Part shown: positions 11,601 to 19,855 of the stretch, piece by piece
Numbering within the stretch: position 1 is the stretch's first letter
Layout: every line of letters starts with the position of its first letter
From: Terebella lapidaria
Taxonomy: Eukaryota > Annelida > Polychaeta > Terebellida > Terebellidae
Reading direction: 5' to 3'
Length of the DNA stretch: 64,000 nt
NCBI GenBank assembly: GCA_949152475.1
Contig: OX424567.1
Coordinates: 19,369,402-19,433,401, forward strand
Notes under the pieces: generated by a model
What the model was told of the DNA's origin: nothing
The model's input: only the letters and a program-made list of their open reading frames with translations
Database searches by the model: none
Made by a program: the position numbers and the translations under genes

Positions 11601-13143
11601 ACTCCTCTCCAGACAACCGACGCACAAAATCCAACTTGTCGGCCCATGGGCGCTTGAAGGGATTAGTAGGATCCTCCTCATCCGCCGACTGCGAGTCTTC
11701 CTCTCGCTGGCGCTTAGGTACCAGTAAACGAGAAGTGCTCGGCTGAGGTCCCTGTAAAGGAACAATGCCATCCTGCTGCACCGAAACGGGAACCACCTCA
11801 GAACCCTCCGAAGGAGAAGACGTAGCAAAAGCTGGCGGCTGACAACGCTGAACCTCTGGGACCCTAGGAGGCCGTGACAAAAGGCTCTCCAGCCTGCCCA
11901 AGAAGTCCTCCCGCATAGTAGCCATCTCCGTCCTGAACTCCTCCTTAGAGATATACGAAGGTGGGGATTCAGCTACAGAATGGTACACTGTGGAAGCCGG
12001 AGAAGGCTTAGAGACTGGTGCCGGCGGAGGCTTGGAAACCGTAGGCAACGGCGGAGGCTTGGAAATCGTCGGAGCAACCGAACCCGCACTCGAAGACGTA
12101 GGCAAGGAGTCAAAAATGAGGCCGGGGTCCGCCGGGACTTCGCCCTGCTCAAAATCCTCCGCAACCTGCGGAAAAAAGGTAGGCGTTAAGGAAAATGAAA
12201 CAGACTTCTTCCATGAAACAGATTCTGAAGAAGTGCCGTCAGTTTTTGACAAGCCACCAGGAAACGGTTGTTTCACAATAACAGTAGGAGATAAAGGATA
12301 GCGTGGCCCTGATCCCACTCCCAACTTTGAACTCCGTACGGGCTGCGAATCCCGGGTTCCAGCAAGCACTGGAGGGCTCCCGGGAACCGGAAAACGGGTC
12401 CCGGGAACCGACAATTGGTTCCCGGAAACCGGCCCACGGTTCCCGGGAACCGTCAGAACCCCAAAGGAAAAGGCTGACGGAAACCCAGGAGCCGAAAAGC
12501 CCATACCCGTGCCACCTGCACGATCCACAGGGTCCTCGGAGCCTGTGGCATCGGAAGGCAGCTGTTCACAATTTGAGACGTTAACAGAGTTGAACTCCCG
12601 GTTAAAGGACCCCGGGAGCCGCATCCGAACGGAGCTCAAAGCCGGAAACCGAGGAATCAGAGGCATGTTGCAGCGTGAGACCTTGGAAACCAATGGCGGA
12701 ACAGGGCTAAAGGAAGACGACATCAAACCCGGTGGCTGATGTAAAAAACTCACGGTACTAACAGTACAACCCTGGTTCCCGGGAACCGGCAAACCGGGTC
12801 CCGGGAACCGCGAAAACGGCAAGCTGAAAGACAAAAACATGTCTAAACTTACAGCAGAAATGGTACGTAGTAGACGTAAATCCTGCTCCTCGCGCCTCTG
12901 CGCGCTCTGCTTGTACCTCGACTTTTTACTAGAAGTAGCTGAGGGACTGAGAGGGGGGATAGGTTTAGCCAACCGTTCTAGTTGCACCTGGCGCAGACCG
13001 TTGAGATAATCTGACCAATCGTCTACTCCCCACGAAGCGCACATCCCGCAACAGGCAGTAGGTCGGCACAACTCTCTACACATCCAGCAATTATGATGTA
13101 GTTCCCACTTGGGGAGAAACTGCTGGCACCCAGCGCACTTCAT
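7576..13143 (-). CDS. DIRS Gag-like protein and tyrosine recombinase in one open frame
   Basis: An open frame of about 1855 codons from ATG at 13143. The N-terminal part (roughly 13143-10560) is Gag-like: a Cys/His cluster (CAGCQQF, HHNCWMC, CRPTACCGMC) at residues about 3-45, a long Pro/Ser-rich region with repeated VPGN/VPGT motifs, and a Gln-rich then RGG-rich tail (GRGRG, RGGRGRGR) likely to bind nucleic acid. The middle (about 10550-8650) is Arg/Ser-rich and is probably just the off-frame reading of the overlapping reverse transcriptase. The C-terminal part (about 8640-7576) is a tyrosine recombinase: a SAM-like N-terminal region, then LASGKRRSELHAL (catalytic Arg), KAHDVRALASS (His-x-x-Arg) and NTFVSFYCREL (catalytic Tyr). 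The recombinase is expected to integrate the circular DNA copy. Whether one polyprotein is made, or Gag and YR are expressed separately, is not visible. Confidence 0.85.
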   Translation of the reverse strand: MKCAGCQQFLPKWELHHNCWMCRELCRPTACCGMCASWGVDDWSDYLNGLRQVQLERLAKPIPPLSPSATSSKKSRYKQSAQRREEQDLRLLRTISAVSLDMFLSFSLPFSRFPGPGLPVPGNQGCTVSTVSFLHQPPGLMSSSFSPVPPLVSKVSRCNMPLIPRFPALSSVRMRLPGSFNREFNSVNVSNCEQLPSDATGSEDPVDRAGGTGMGFSAPGFPSAFSFGVLTVPGNRGPVSGNQLSVPGTRFPVPGSPPVLAGTRDSQPVRSSKLGVGSGPRYPLSPTVIVKQPFPGGLSKTDGTSSESVSWKKSVSFSLTPTFFPQVAEDFEQGEVPADPGLIFDSLPTSSSAGSVAPTISKPPPLPTVSKPPPAPVSKPSPASTVYHSVAESPPSYISKEEFRTEMATMREDFLGRLESLLSRPPRVPEVQRCQPPAFATSSPSEGSEVVPVSVQQDGIVPLQGPQPSTSRLLVPKRQREEDSQSADEEDPTNPFKRPWADKLDFVRRLSGEEWPQPRSDSPPPAKKAKSFTERDLQQPRVPRDALRFPLAPGVRNSFSSRIEDTVKKNRTHVGAYPSRPRVTDFYTSSLLDVEPSRLQEQDVFAVPKSISLPWAQISDLQASLRLGVAVDSAMDWLVHGSTLALTACHDQVLNNEQLDRSDLAEALHGSISLIQSIGRAVADKVALDTHMWWVSELWRRDAILQKADFKISDQLVQSLRLHPVLPPEGPASPFLFPEGVHRELEEVKTRQEDRARAKASSDASVRQSQALERWARMLAQQQQRKPAQQQQPSHQSRGASSAGRGRGKALGQPFRGAPAGAQRGGQRGRGGRGRGRPSSPAKPAGEKKSGRCLAVVSGPSTHGRVTRRDRLRKYREYGRACRRASQQFLASLARSGSQPLDSHDLASGVRPQVCSVSPIDAFSKGFFPSARSRKASSARQRNFRHDRQKSGRTGVRSFPRILQYSVCGTQSFRRLEAGDRPFGPQPLPSHTHLHDGDTRGCSLGDAPQCVGGNYRSEGCVLPCSDEAVHSEVPQILLSGPSLAVSGVAFRSVHGPLDFHHVREGASGTSSSQWYRPVSVSGRLANQASLPSDSCSAGSVGGRSLPFHGFQNQPQKVRLISSARLRLSGLSISDYLRICYPDRGASVKVIRAVPRVFGSGPSASVSVAVPDRHPGFNRENGAIRAPTHEVSSAPVAFSMVPGDRGHVSVGPGVGGSGSRFALVAGSSQPVPRGAVPPAASIQASLYGCQFGGLGGALGLSRGLRSVVSFAAGRAYQYPRVKSCLSGATALGTSVFSASCAVGHRQFHSRGLHKQARGYKVGFSVPARNRPPSLVSRASNSAQGSSHSRPYECSSRSLVQEGTGAANRMVPVSSGVSGLVRPLGFAYGRSVCHEVEHKASNVCFPHPRRAVYRGGCSVGGLGRHVRVCVPSGSAPGEGSGQVPIALRQNDPDCPAASPEAVVPGPSGVVSSRPSSVAGPLGSTQAASVRHLPSSSEHAETSRVALVERCFRKKGFSREVSARIARTNRRSSLAVYESKWTRFCAWCRGRKVSPFKATAPLISEFLLEKFNEGRAPSTLAGYRTAIAKTLKPKTGVDFGQDASLSALLNSFAVDRPRTRNPVPDWDLSLVLNCLLSEPFEPLEKASLKFLTFKTVFLLALASGKRRSELHALDFSKVHWKEDGSAVKLGVIPSFLAKTQLAQTPSMTFTIPSLTSSLGPGLEEDAKLCPVRALRIYVNRTRELHVGKRLLFVAFKKGFQKDIRAATISSWVKKCVLFCYDRSNTRTSGSFRVKAHDVRALASSLAFMNNVALADVMKACTWASNNTFVSFYCRELTWFDGDHYHLGPVVAAQSKVRL
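8466..10856 (-). CDS. DIRS reverse transcriptase / RNase H / methyltransferase-like protein
   Basis: An uninterrupted frame of 796 codons from an ATG at 10856; the true start may differ because the first ~100 residues look like off-frame Gag. Reverse transcriptase motifs in order: FVVPKASGGWRPVIDLSALN, TIDLKDAYFHVPM, LPFGLSTAPWIFT, and the catalytic YLDDW at about 9895-9908. RNase H follows with FTDASLEGWGAHW, INILELKAVFLAL, LLATDNSTVVAYI and IPGHMNVLADRLSR. The C-terminal region (WGSPTVDLFATRWNTKLP, then ALSADWDAMFAYAYPP) matches the methyltransferase-like segment usual in DIRS elements. The frame lies entirely inside the longer Gag/YR frame in a different register. Confidence 0.92.
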   Translation of the reverse strand: MLRSVNPRRWSVGRVCLRSSSNGNPPSSSNHLTRVVGLPRQVVAGVRLWGSPFVGPLQARSEGGNVVGVAEVEAVPPAQPSRQGRRNQVGASLLSPDLPRMVGSPGAIGSVNIVSTDEPVGARLSNFWLRWRDLGASPWIVTTLRRGFGLKFVQFPPLTLSPRVFSLPHDPERRQALVSEISAMIDKRAVEPVSDHSPGFYSILFVVPKASGGWRPVIDLSALNRYLHIPTFTMETPEVVRSAMPLNAWVVTIDLKDAYFHVPMRRSIRRYLRFFYRGQVWQFRALPFGLSTAPWIFTMCVRELQVLAHRNGIVLYQYLDDWLIRHHCPRTLVRQAQWVVDLCHSMGFKINPKKSDLSPRQDFVFLGYRFRTISGSVIPTEERRLKLSEQCRGFLDRVPQPASRWQSLIGTLASTEKMVPLGRLHMRSLQHQLHSQWSQATGDMSQLVPVSAEVVRDLRWWLDPVNLFRGAPFRQPPPSRHLFTDASLEGWGAHWDSHEGSGLWSRSQQDEHINILELKAVFLALQHWERQFSQQVVLLATDNSTVVAYINKQGGTKSVSLCRLAIDLLLWCHERRILLRARHIPGHMNVLADRLSRRGQVQPTEWSLSPVVFRALCDLWGSPTVDLFATRWNTKLPMFVSPIPDERCIEVDALSADWDAMFAYAYPPAVLLEKVLAKFRSHCARMILIAPLLPQKPWFPDLLELLAADPVPLPDRWDLLKQPRSDIFHQAPSTLKLHAWLLSSDVFERRAFLEKCPRGSPEQIDDLLWQSTNPSGRDSVLGVVAGRLVLSRPLPL

Positions 13144-13370
13144 CTGGAAAGATAGCACAAACCAATGTGCGATGGGCGATAATAGGGGAAGAAACAGTAA
13201 CCTAAGAGGATTTACCAGTTCCTCCCAAAAACACTAAACTACACTACTCTAAACTACTGTAAACAGTACAATAAAGCAGTAAAATAATCCTGAGATCCAA
13301 AGATCCGAGAAAGTGATGAGAAAACTCCAATTGAAAGCCAAGGAGTAAGAAGCTTGTCCTTCCAACAAAG

Positions 13371-13597
13371 CAGGGACAAACGTAATGGCGGTTCTGGGGG
13401 AACAGTTTCGTCAGGAAAGATTTCTCAGTGACCACTGACTCGCTCAGGTTTCGTCAAGAAACCCTTATGAACGACCGAGTCTGAGGGGCATAGAACGACC
13501 AGTTTAAGAGAATGTGCCAATAATTTTTTTATTGGCATTAATTTCCCTCTTATTTGAAAGCCAGGTAAGATTACCCAAAAGTGTTTATTATAGAGGT
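13371..13597. repeat. Right inverted terminal repeat of DIRS element
   Basis: Reverse-complement partner of 6844-7069, almost identical. The element then extends about 18 bases further (13598-13615) with end-specific sequence that is found again, complemented, in the internal complementary region. Confidence 0.92.
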
Positions 13598-13615
13598 CAA
13601 AGTGTGGACATAAAT

Positions 13616-14035
13616 ATACATATTATACACTCTGTATCACATATAGTTTTAAAAATATATCTTGCTATTTCAGTATTCACAGTTTATTTTGCTTTCCCTT
13701 GCAGTTGTACAGTCTAATTTTAATGTAAGTATCATATTTGTTTTTTCTTAGTTAAAAAACTTCAGAATTATCTTGATAGTTGGCATTTGTACACAAACAG
13801 AGAAACCATCAGATGGAGTATTCTGCATTGTTGTTTACTGACCAGGACTAGAAAATCTGTGGGTACAAGGTATAAGTTAGTATACAGATCATCCAGTCTC
13901 AGTAATACGTATGTACCATTAACATATATATAACTTGATGGAATATGCGAGTACAAAACACAACCTAGGAATACCATGACTAGTTTACACTATACATGCT
14001 GTCTCTCGTAAACTCGCACAAGAAAACCATTCAAT
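13616..14035. other. 3' flank of the C1orf43-like gene
   Basis: No coding sequence is seen. On the minus strand an AATAAA hexamer at 13688-13683 could be the polyadenylation signal of the C1orf43-like gene, about 350 bases past its stop codon and just outside the DIRS element. This is positional inference only. Confidence 0.35.
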
Positions 14036-17000
14036 TCACACATAACTCTCCTGTCCTTCCTGTTCTCCGACACGCCTAAAAGTCACTTCAGAATCGGTGA
14101 GGCTACTCTGCGTTGATCCTGAATCCTGCGACTCCAACAAAAGTCCTGATTCCTCCTCATCACCTACACTGCATGGTCTATACCCTAGCCGGGAATCCTC
14201 CACCTGGAAAAACCCTCGGGTTTTCCCCAACTCTGGAGTGTGGCAGTATCGGTTTCCATCCTCATGGACGGATGACTTTTGGGACGAGACAGGCGTGGTG
14301 GAAGGTTTCGAGAGCGTGGCTGTCGATGAAGACTTGATGCTCGGTGTGCTGTTGGTAATTAGGGGAAGGGTCATCGGAGGAGTCTCAAGGGGCCTCGAGT
14401 CGTCCGTGTGATTGGTTGGTTGACTTTGGTTCTTCATACTGAAAGTGAAATTTTTTTAGAGAAACATTGAGCGAAGATATCGGTGGCATTGCTATAATTT
14501 TGACGCGTGTTGAAAATCTGAAAATATACATGTACGCTGAGCATAATGGTACAAGTACCAACATATATATATGAAAAAAAAACACATAACTATTTAACAT
14601 CATTGTGCACTTTCGAAAGCTCCAAAACTTACTATTCTATCAGTTGGTTCATAAGGTCTATGAACTCCTGGTAGTGTTCTTCTCTAAACTCCTGCACACA
14701 GAGAGAAAAAATTATCAGAACAAAGACACTGCACCAAGTGGCCCCCTCAGATAAGACTTTTAATTTTATTTATCTCCATCTATCAGTTATTTTACTTGTA
14801 ATTCTGCTATTTCTGCTACAAGACATACCAGGTGGCCTATTTAAATAGTTACACAAATATAAGTGAGTTTAGGTACGCAAATGTAATCGAGTACAAACCC
14901 TCGTTAGAACTACTCACGGCTGGATCGTGCCTTGCATGTTCATAGATAGATGCAAATTTATCGATGGTTTCTAGTTGTATCCCATTCAGGCAGCCATATT
15001 TGTTCTGTCTCTGTTCTAGCAGGAAAGTTCTCAGCGTTTCTTGACCAACTTTTCGTCTGATCTTCGGGAAGAGACCTTGCATTTCTCGCTCTAAAAACGA
15101 ACATATATATCTTATTATGGAATTGTTGATTATGCACTCATAACTTTTACTGTCTCTATTATGTATTCATTGTTGTTAAATTTACGTGTATAACTAGACG
15201 TCAAGGCCTAAAGATGCCTTCGAGGCATTTCGGTGTGATGAATAATTTATAATACTAGATATCGACGAAAATGAAAAATGTCGACAAATTTCGGGTCAAG
15301 GTCAAAGTTCATCCATAATACCCGCTAGACATGTTTGTCTAGGGCGACGAGTCCGAAAATACCATCCGTTTCGCTCTACGACGCACCGTTTCCGAGATAT
15401 CGACGAAAACAAAAACTGCCGACTCGGCAAAAAAATTTCGAGTCAAGGTCAAAGTTAATCCATAATACCCCTTAGACATGTTTGTCTAGGGCGACGAGTC
15501 CGAAAGTAACGTCCGTTTCGCTCTACGACGCACCGTTTCCGAGATATCGACGAAAACGAAAAATGCCGACTCAGCAAAAAAATTTCGGGTCAAGGTCAAA
15601 GTTCATCCATAATTCCCCTTAGACATGTTTGTCTAGTGCGACGAGTCCGAAAATAACGTCCGTTTCGCTCTACGACGCACCGTTTCCGAGATATCGACGA
15701 AAACGAAAAATGCCGACTCGGCAAAAAAATTTCGGGTCAAGGTCAAAGTTCATCAATAATTCCCCTTAGACATGTTTGTCTAGTGCGACGAGTCCGAAAA
15801 TAACGTCCGTTTCGCTCTACGACGCACCGTTTCCGAGATATCGACGAAAACGAAAAATGCCGACTCAAAAAAAAAAATTTCGGATCAAGGTCAAAGTTCA
15901 TCCATAATACCCCTTAGACATGTTTGTCTAGTGCGACGAGTCCGAAAATAACGTCCGTTTCGCTCTACGACGCACCGTTTCCGAGATAACGACGAAAACG
16001 AAAAATGCCGACTCGGCAAAAAAATTTCGGGTCAAGGTCAAAGTTCATCAATAATACCCCTTAGACATGTTTGTCTAGTGCGACGAGTCCGAAAATAACG
16101 TCCGTTTCGCTCTACGACGCACCGTTTCCGAGATATCGACGAAAACGAAAAATGCCGACTCGGCAAAAAAATTTCGGGTCAAGGTCAAAGTTCATCCATA
16201 ATACCCCTTAGACATGTTTGTCTAGTGCGACGAGTCCGAAAATAACGTCCGTTTGCTCTACGACGCACCGTTTCCGAGATAACGACGAAAACGAAAAATG
16301 CCGACTCGGCAAAAAAATTTCGGGTCAAGGTCAAAGTTCATCAATAATACCCCTTAGACATATTTGTCTAGTGCGACGAGTCCGAAAATAACGTCCGTTT
16401 CGCTCTACGACGCACCGTTTCCGAGATATCGACGAAAACGAAAAATGCCGACTCGGCAAAATAATTTCGGGTCAAGGTCAAAGTTCATCCATAATTCCCC
16501 TTAGGCATGTTTGTCTAGTGCGACGAGTCCGAAAATAACGTCCGTTTCGCTCTACGACGCACCGTTTCCGAGATATCGACGAAAACGAAAAATGCCGACT
16601 CGGCAAAAAAATTTCGGGTCAAGGTCAAAGTTCATCCATAATACCCCTTAGACATGTTTGTCTAGTGCGACGAGTCCGAAAATAACGTCCGTTTCGCTCT
16701 ACGACGCACCGTTTCCGAAATATCGACGAAAACGAAAAATGCCGACTCGGCAAAAAAATTTCGGGTCAAGGTCAAAGTTCATCAATAATACCCCTTAGAC
16801 ATGTTTGTCTAGTGCGACGAGTCCGAGAATAACGTCCGTTTCGCTCTACGACGCACCGTTTCCGAGATATGCAGGATGAATCAAGGATGACTCAGCAAAA
16901 AATTATTTCGACCTCTAGGTCAAAGGTCGTTTGAGGTATCGATCCCAAAATCAATAGGGTTCTTCCCTGGTGATATATAAACCTCCGTGCAAAATTCTGC

Positions 17001-19154
17001 AACTATTGCCTGAATATTTTTTGAGTTATCGTCCGGAAACCAAGTTCCTCGATTTCATCCTCACGGACCTCACGGACCTCGGAGCCGGATCAAAAAAAAA
17101 AGTACACCCTAGAGATGTTTGTCTAGGGCGACGAGTCCGAAAATAACGTCCGTTTCGCTCTACGACGCACGGTTTCCGAGATATGCAGGAAGCCTCAAGG
17201 AAGAATCAGCAAAAAATTATTTTGACCTCTAGGTCAATGGTCGTTTGACGGATCGATCCCAAAATCAATAGGGTTCTTCCCTGGTGGCATATGAACCTCC
17301 ATGCAGAGTTCTGCAACTATTGCATAAATATTTTTCCAGTTATCGTCCGGAAACCAAGTCTTAAAATTAGCCTTGACCACAGAATCAAGGATGACTCAGC
17401 AAAAAATTATTTCGACCTCTAGGTCAAAGGTCGTTTGAGGTATCGATCCCAAAATCAATAGGGTTCTTCCCTGGTGATATATAAACCTCCGTGCAAAATT
17501 CTGCAACTATTGCCTGAATATTTTTTGAGTTATCGTCCGGAAACCAAGTTCCTCGATTTCATCCTCACGGACCTCACGGACCTCGGAGCCGGATCAAAAA
17601 AAAAAGTACACCCTAGAGATGTTTGTCTAGGGCGACGAGTCCGAAAATAACGTCCGTTTCGCTCTACGACGCACGGTTTCCGAGATATGCAGGAAGCCTC
17701 AAGGAAGAATCAGCAAAAAATTATTTTGACCTCTAGGTCAATGGTCGTTTGACGGATCGATCCCAAAATCAATAGGGTTCTTCCCTGGTGGCATATGAAC
17801 CTCCATGCAGAGTTCTGCAACTATTGCATAAATATTTTTCCAGTTATCGTCCGGAAACCAAGTCTTAAAATTAGCCTTGATTTCATCCTCACGGACCTCA
17901 CGGACCTCCGATCCGGCTCAAAAAGAATAGGGTTCTTCCTCAAATCATTTCTGACTTGCGGTGAAAATTTGACAAGGATCCGTCAAGGCAATCTAAAGTT
18001 ATCGTCCGGAAACCAAAAGTGGCGGAAGAAGAAAAAAAAGAAGAAAAAAAAAAAAAAAAAAAAAAAAAAATTCTGCTAAAACCATAGAGGCATTTCTGCC
18101 GAAATGCCTTAATAATCACCAAATGTCTTCAGAGTGTCCACTGTTCTCATTCTGTGGTAAAAGTGCAACTTCTCTGGAAGAAAAGAATGGGTTGTATTAG
18201 ATGTTTTACAAAATACACCAAGCACATTCATTCAGGCTGCAACTGAAAAACATATCTACGATCATCTTAACACACAAGAGCTACTCTTCACGCTTCAACT
18301 TTTATGTACTGTTTTTAATTTTTTTTTATGTTTACAGCCACTGTCACAATTGTTATCATATCATGTATATTTATTTCACCATTGAAATTAATACACAGCG
18401 GCATGACAATTAGGCCAATCATACACATACTTTGCTCTGAGTCATCTTTCAGGAAAGGAGACATCAGGGCCGGTTCACTGACAATCTCTCCCACTCTATT
18501 CAGTCGCTGCTCAATCTTCTGCTTCAAATTCTACAACACAAGAGTGAATTATGGCATTTATCATATACATGATATGGTGGTGTACGGACACAACAATATA
18601 CCTCAACAGTTTATTTACAATGTAAAACTTATTATCATGGCAACAATAAAATGATAGTACATGTATACAATTTCACCGAGATATTAAATGTGCTATAATA
18701 TACATTACATAAATGTATATGACTGTTCATGAATATGGCCAAAAGCATGCAGCCGTTTAGGACATTTTTTCTCAGAATAAAATCTGACCTTTGGCACGTT
18801 AGCTCCAATAGCGGCATGGGGAACCCTGTTGGATCGTAACGCAAACCGTGTGATCTGCCTCTTGGCAAATATAAACACGATGGCAAACATCTGAAAAACA
18901 CATATAATCATATTCTCTGACCCCGGTGAAATGTACCTGTACATAAATTCATGACAATTAGCTTGATCGGGTATCATCATGTTGTTTCAAATATATGAAC
19001 AGAAATAGCACCGTGAGCATGCACAATTTTATAGGCTTTATTTCTTGTAAAAATCATGTTTTGCTGCATAGATTTGTACAAAGTTACCTACCATACAACC
19101 ACATGCTATGAAAAGAACAACACTTTTGTACGGAAGGTGGAATTCTTCCTCCAT
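14036..19154 (-). CDS. C1orf43: C1orf43 (NICE-3) homologue, seven coding exons
   Basis: Coding exons, in order on the minus strand: 19154-19092, 18890-18789, 18530-18431, 18173-18120, 15090-14918, 14691-14633 and 14438-14036. All introns are GT-AG, the phases join, and the total is 954 bases (317 residues plus stop). Human C1orf43 has about 253 residues. Identity rests on the conserved block FIFAKRQITRFALRSNR (human FIFVKRQIMRFAMKSRR, from memory) followed by VPHAAIGANVPK, then KQKIEQRLNRVGEIVSEP, FYHRMRTVDTLKTF and FREEHYQEFIDLM, in the same order as the human protein. A single membrane span covers about residues 9-29. The Ser/Thr-rich acidic C-terminal tail is longer than in human. C1orf43 is reported as a Golgi/mitochondria-associated regulator of phagocytosis; function here is by homology. 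A 5' untranslated exon part probably begins at 19241 after a TTTTTCAG acceptor. Intron 4 (18119-15091) is filled by a satellite-bearing element. Confidence 0.88.
15256..16869. repeat. 147-bp satellite array, 11 units
   Basis: Equivalent bases (GTTCATCCATAAT or variants) start at 15307, 15454, 15601, 15748, 15896, 16043, 16190, 16336, 16483, 16630 and 16777, so the period is 147 with single-base exceptions. Each unit holds a TAGACA-TGTT-TGTCTA hairpin, a GACGAGTCCGAAAATAACG block, and AAGGTCAAAGTTCA. Unit similarity is high, mostly a few substitutions. Confidence 0.95.
16881..17888. repeat. 504-bp tandem duplication
   Basis: 16881-17384 is repeated directly as 17385-17888 with little or no change. 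Each copy contains two related halves starting with GACCTCTAGGTCAA and a fragment of the 147-bp unit (GATGTTTGTCTAGGGCGACG). Confidence 0.92.
18028..18070. repeat. Polypurine GAAGAAAA/poly-A run
   Basis: A run of A with interspersed G just inside the right hairpin of the Helentron-like element, where related elements often carry a microsatellite. Confidence 0.85.
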
Positions 19155-19384
19155 TGTGGCGAGTTCCTCAGTCGGTAACTTTCCGAATAACCATAAGGAT
19201 TTGAGAAAGTTAACTTGAAAACATCCCGTGAATCATCACACCTGAAAAACATATACATTTCAATATGATAAATATTTTTAGTGAATGATGTTCGGGAACA
19301 AACACACTCACAATTCACCTCTGGTACAGAGACTAAATGGATCCTGTTTGATTCCTACACGGATACATTCTGGATATCACTGTC

Positions 19385-19855
19385 ACAGCCCAAGCGACGT
19401 GGAGCGCGTCCAAGATGGTCCACATTGGTGCACGGAACGAAAACAAACAAATCATGATTATGGTAGTTATCTGGGTTGACACACCAAATTGTCTTTTTGT
19501 ATTCACCCCGATACACACACACGAGAGGACCCAAATTATGTATGACAAGGCACTCAAATACCCGAAATATTGTTGAAAACAATCCCTTCCAAACATTCAC
19601 TCTAGCCTTGGATGTCATCGACCACAAATTTTACCAGGAAAGATTAGCAATGTTTGGAGGGGATTTGAGCAATATATCGAGGTATTTATTTGAGTTATCA
19701 TATATTATTTTGGTCCTCTCATGTACTAGCATACATACAATACCAGCAGTTTGTGTGTCAGCCCGTAGATTCGGTCATAATCGTGATTTGTTTGTTCTCA
19801 TCCCGAGCACCAATGTGGGCCATCTTAGACGCACTCCGCGTCGCTTGGGCTGTCC
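19385..19855. repeat. Inverted repeat, ~190-bp arms
   Basis: 19385-19575 and 19665-19855 are imperfect reverse complements, sharing for example CACCAATGTGG.CCATCTT and CGTCGCTTGGGCTGT in opposite orientation, around a spacer of about 90 bases. It abuts the second inverted repeat at 19853. Open frames on each strand are products of this symmetry, not genes. Confidence 0.8.

Larger units (their letters stand above)
6802..13615 (-). mobile_element. DIRS-type tyrosine recombinase retrotransposon, apparently intact
   Basis: DIRS elements replicate by reverse transcription and integrate by a tyrosine recombinase rather than a DDE integrase, so they have inverted terminal repeats and make no ordinary target duplication. 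This copy is oriented on the minus strand. It has terminal inverted repeats (6844-7069 and 13371-13597), an internal complementary region at 7108-7207, an open Gag frame, a reverse transcriptase/RNase H/methyltransferase-like frame with YLDD, and a tyrosine recombinase with R, H-x-x-R and Y residues in place. The outer ends are set by the internal complementary region, which contains the complements of both extremities joined as CTTCCT|ATTTATGTCC. No frameshift or stop was noticed in the coding frames. Both flanks contain ATATACATAT close to the ends, possibly a target preference or chance. Confidence 0.92.
15200..18110. mobile_element. Helentron-like non-autonomous element with central satellite
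   Basis: The left end has AGGCATTTCGG (15223-15233) inside a small hairpin (ATGCCT-TCG-AGGCAT). The right end has its exact complement CCGAAATGCCT (18099-18109) inside a perfect 8-bp hairpin (GGCATTTC-TGCC-GAAATGCC). Between them lie an eleven-unit 147-bp array, a 504-bp duplication and a polypurine run just before the right hairpin. Subterminal inverted repeats, central tandem repeats, a microsatellite and a terminal hairpin followed by TTAATAA are the layout of Helentron/DINE/pearl-type elements. No protein is coded. It almost fills intron 4 of the C1orf43-like gene. Confidence 0.65.

Noticed and set aside
14097-14411. Plus-strand frame opposite the last C1orf43-like exon
   Set aside because: It is the antisense shadow of an exon with good splice phase and homology on the minus strand.
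14385-14603. Alternative minus-strand reading YEEPKSTNQSH through the last C1orf43-like exon
   Set aside because: The phase carried over from exon 6 (two bases, TA) puts the last exon in the other register, which stays open for 133 codons.
15256-16869. GACGAGTCCGAAAA in each 147-bp unit resembles a hammerhead ribozyme core (CUGANGA...GAAA)
   Set aside because: The essential CUGA positions read GCGA, and there is no room for a stem II between GACGAG and GAAA. The cleavage-site side is not positioned to form stem III. A functional hammerhead is not supported.
15256-17888. Regular repeats that might suggest a CRISPR array
   Set aside because: The whole unit repeats with no unique spacers, in an intron of an animal gene.
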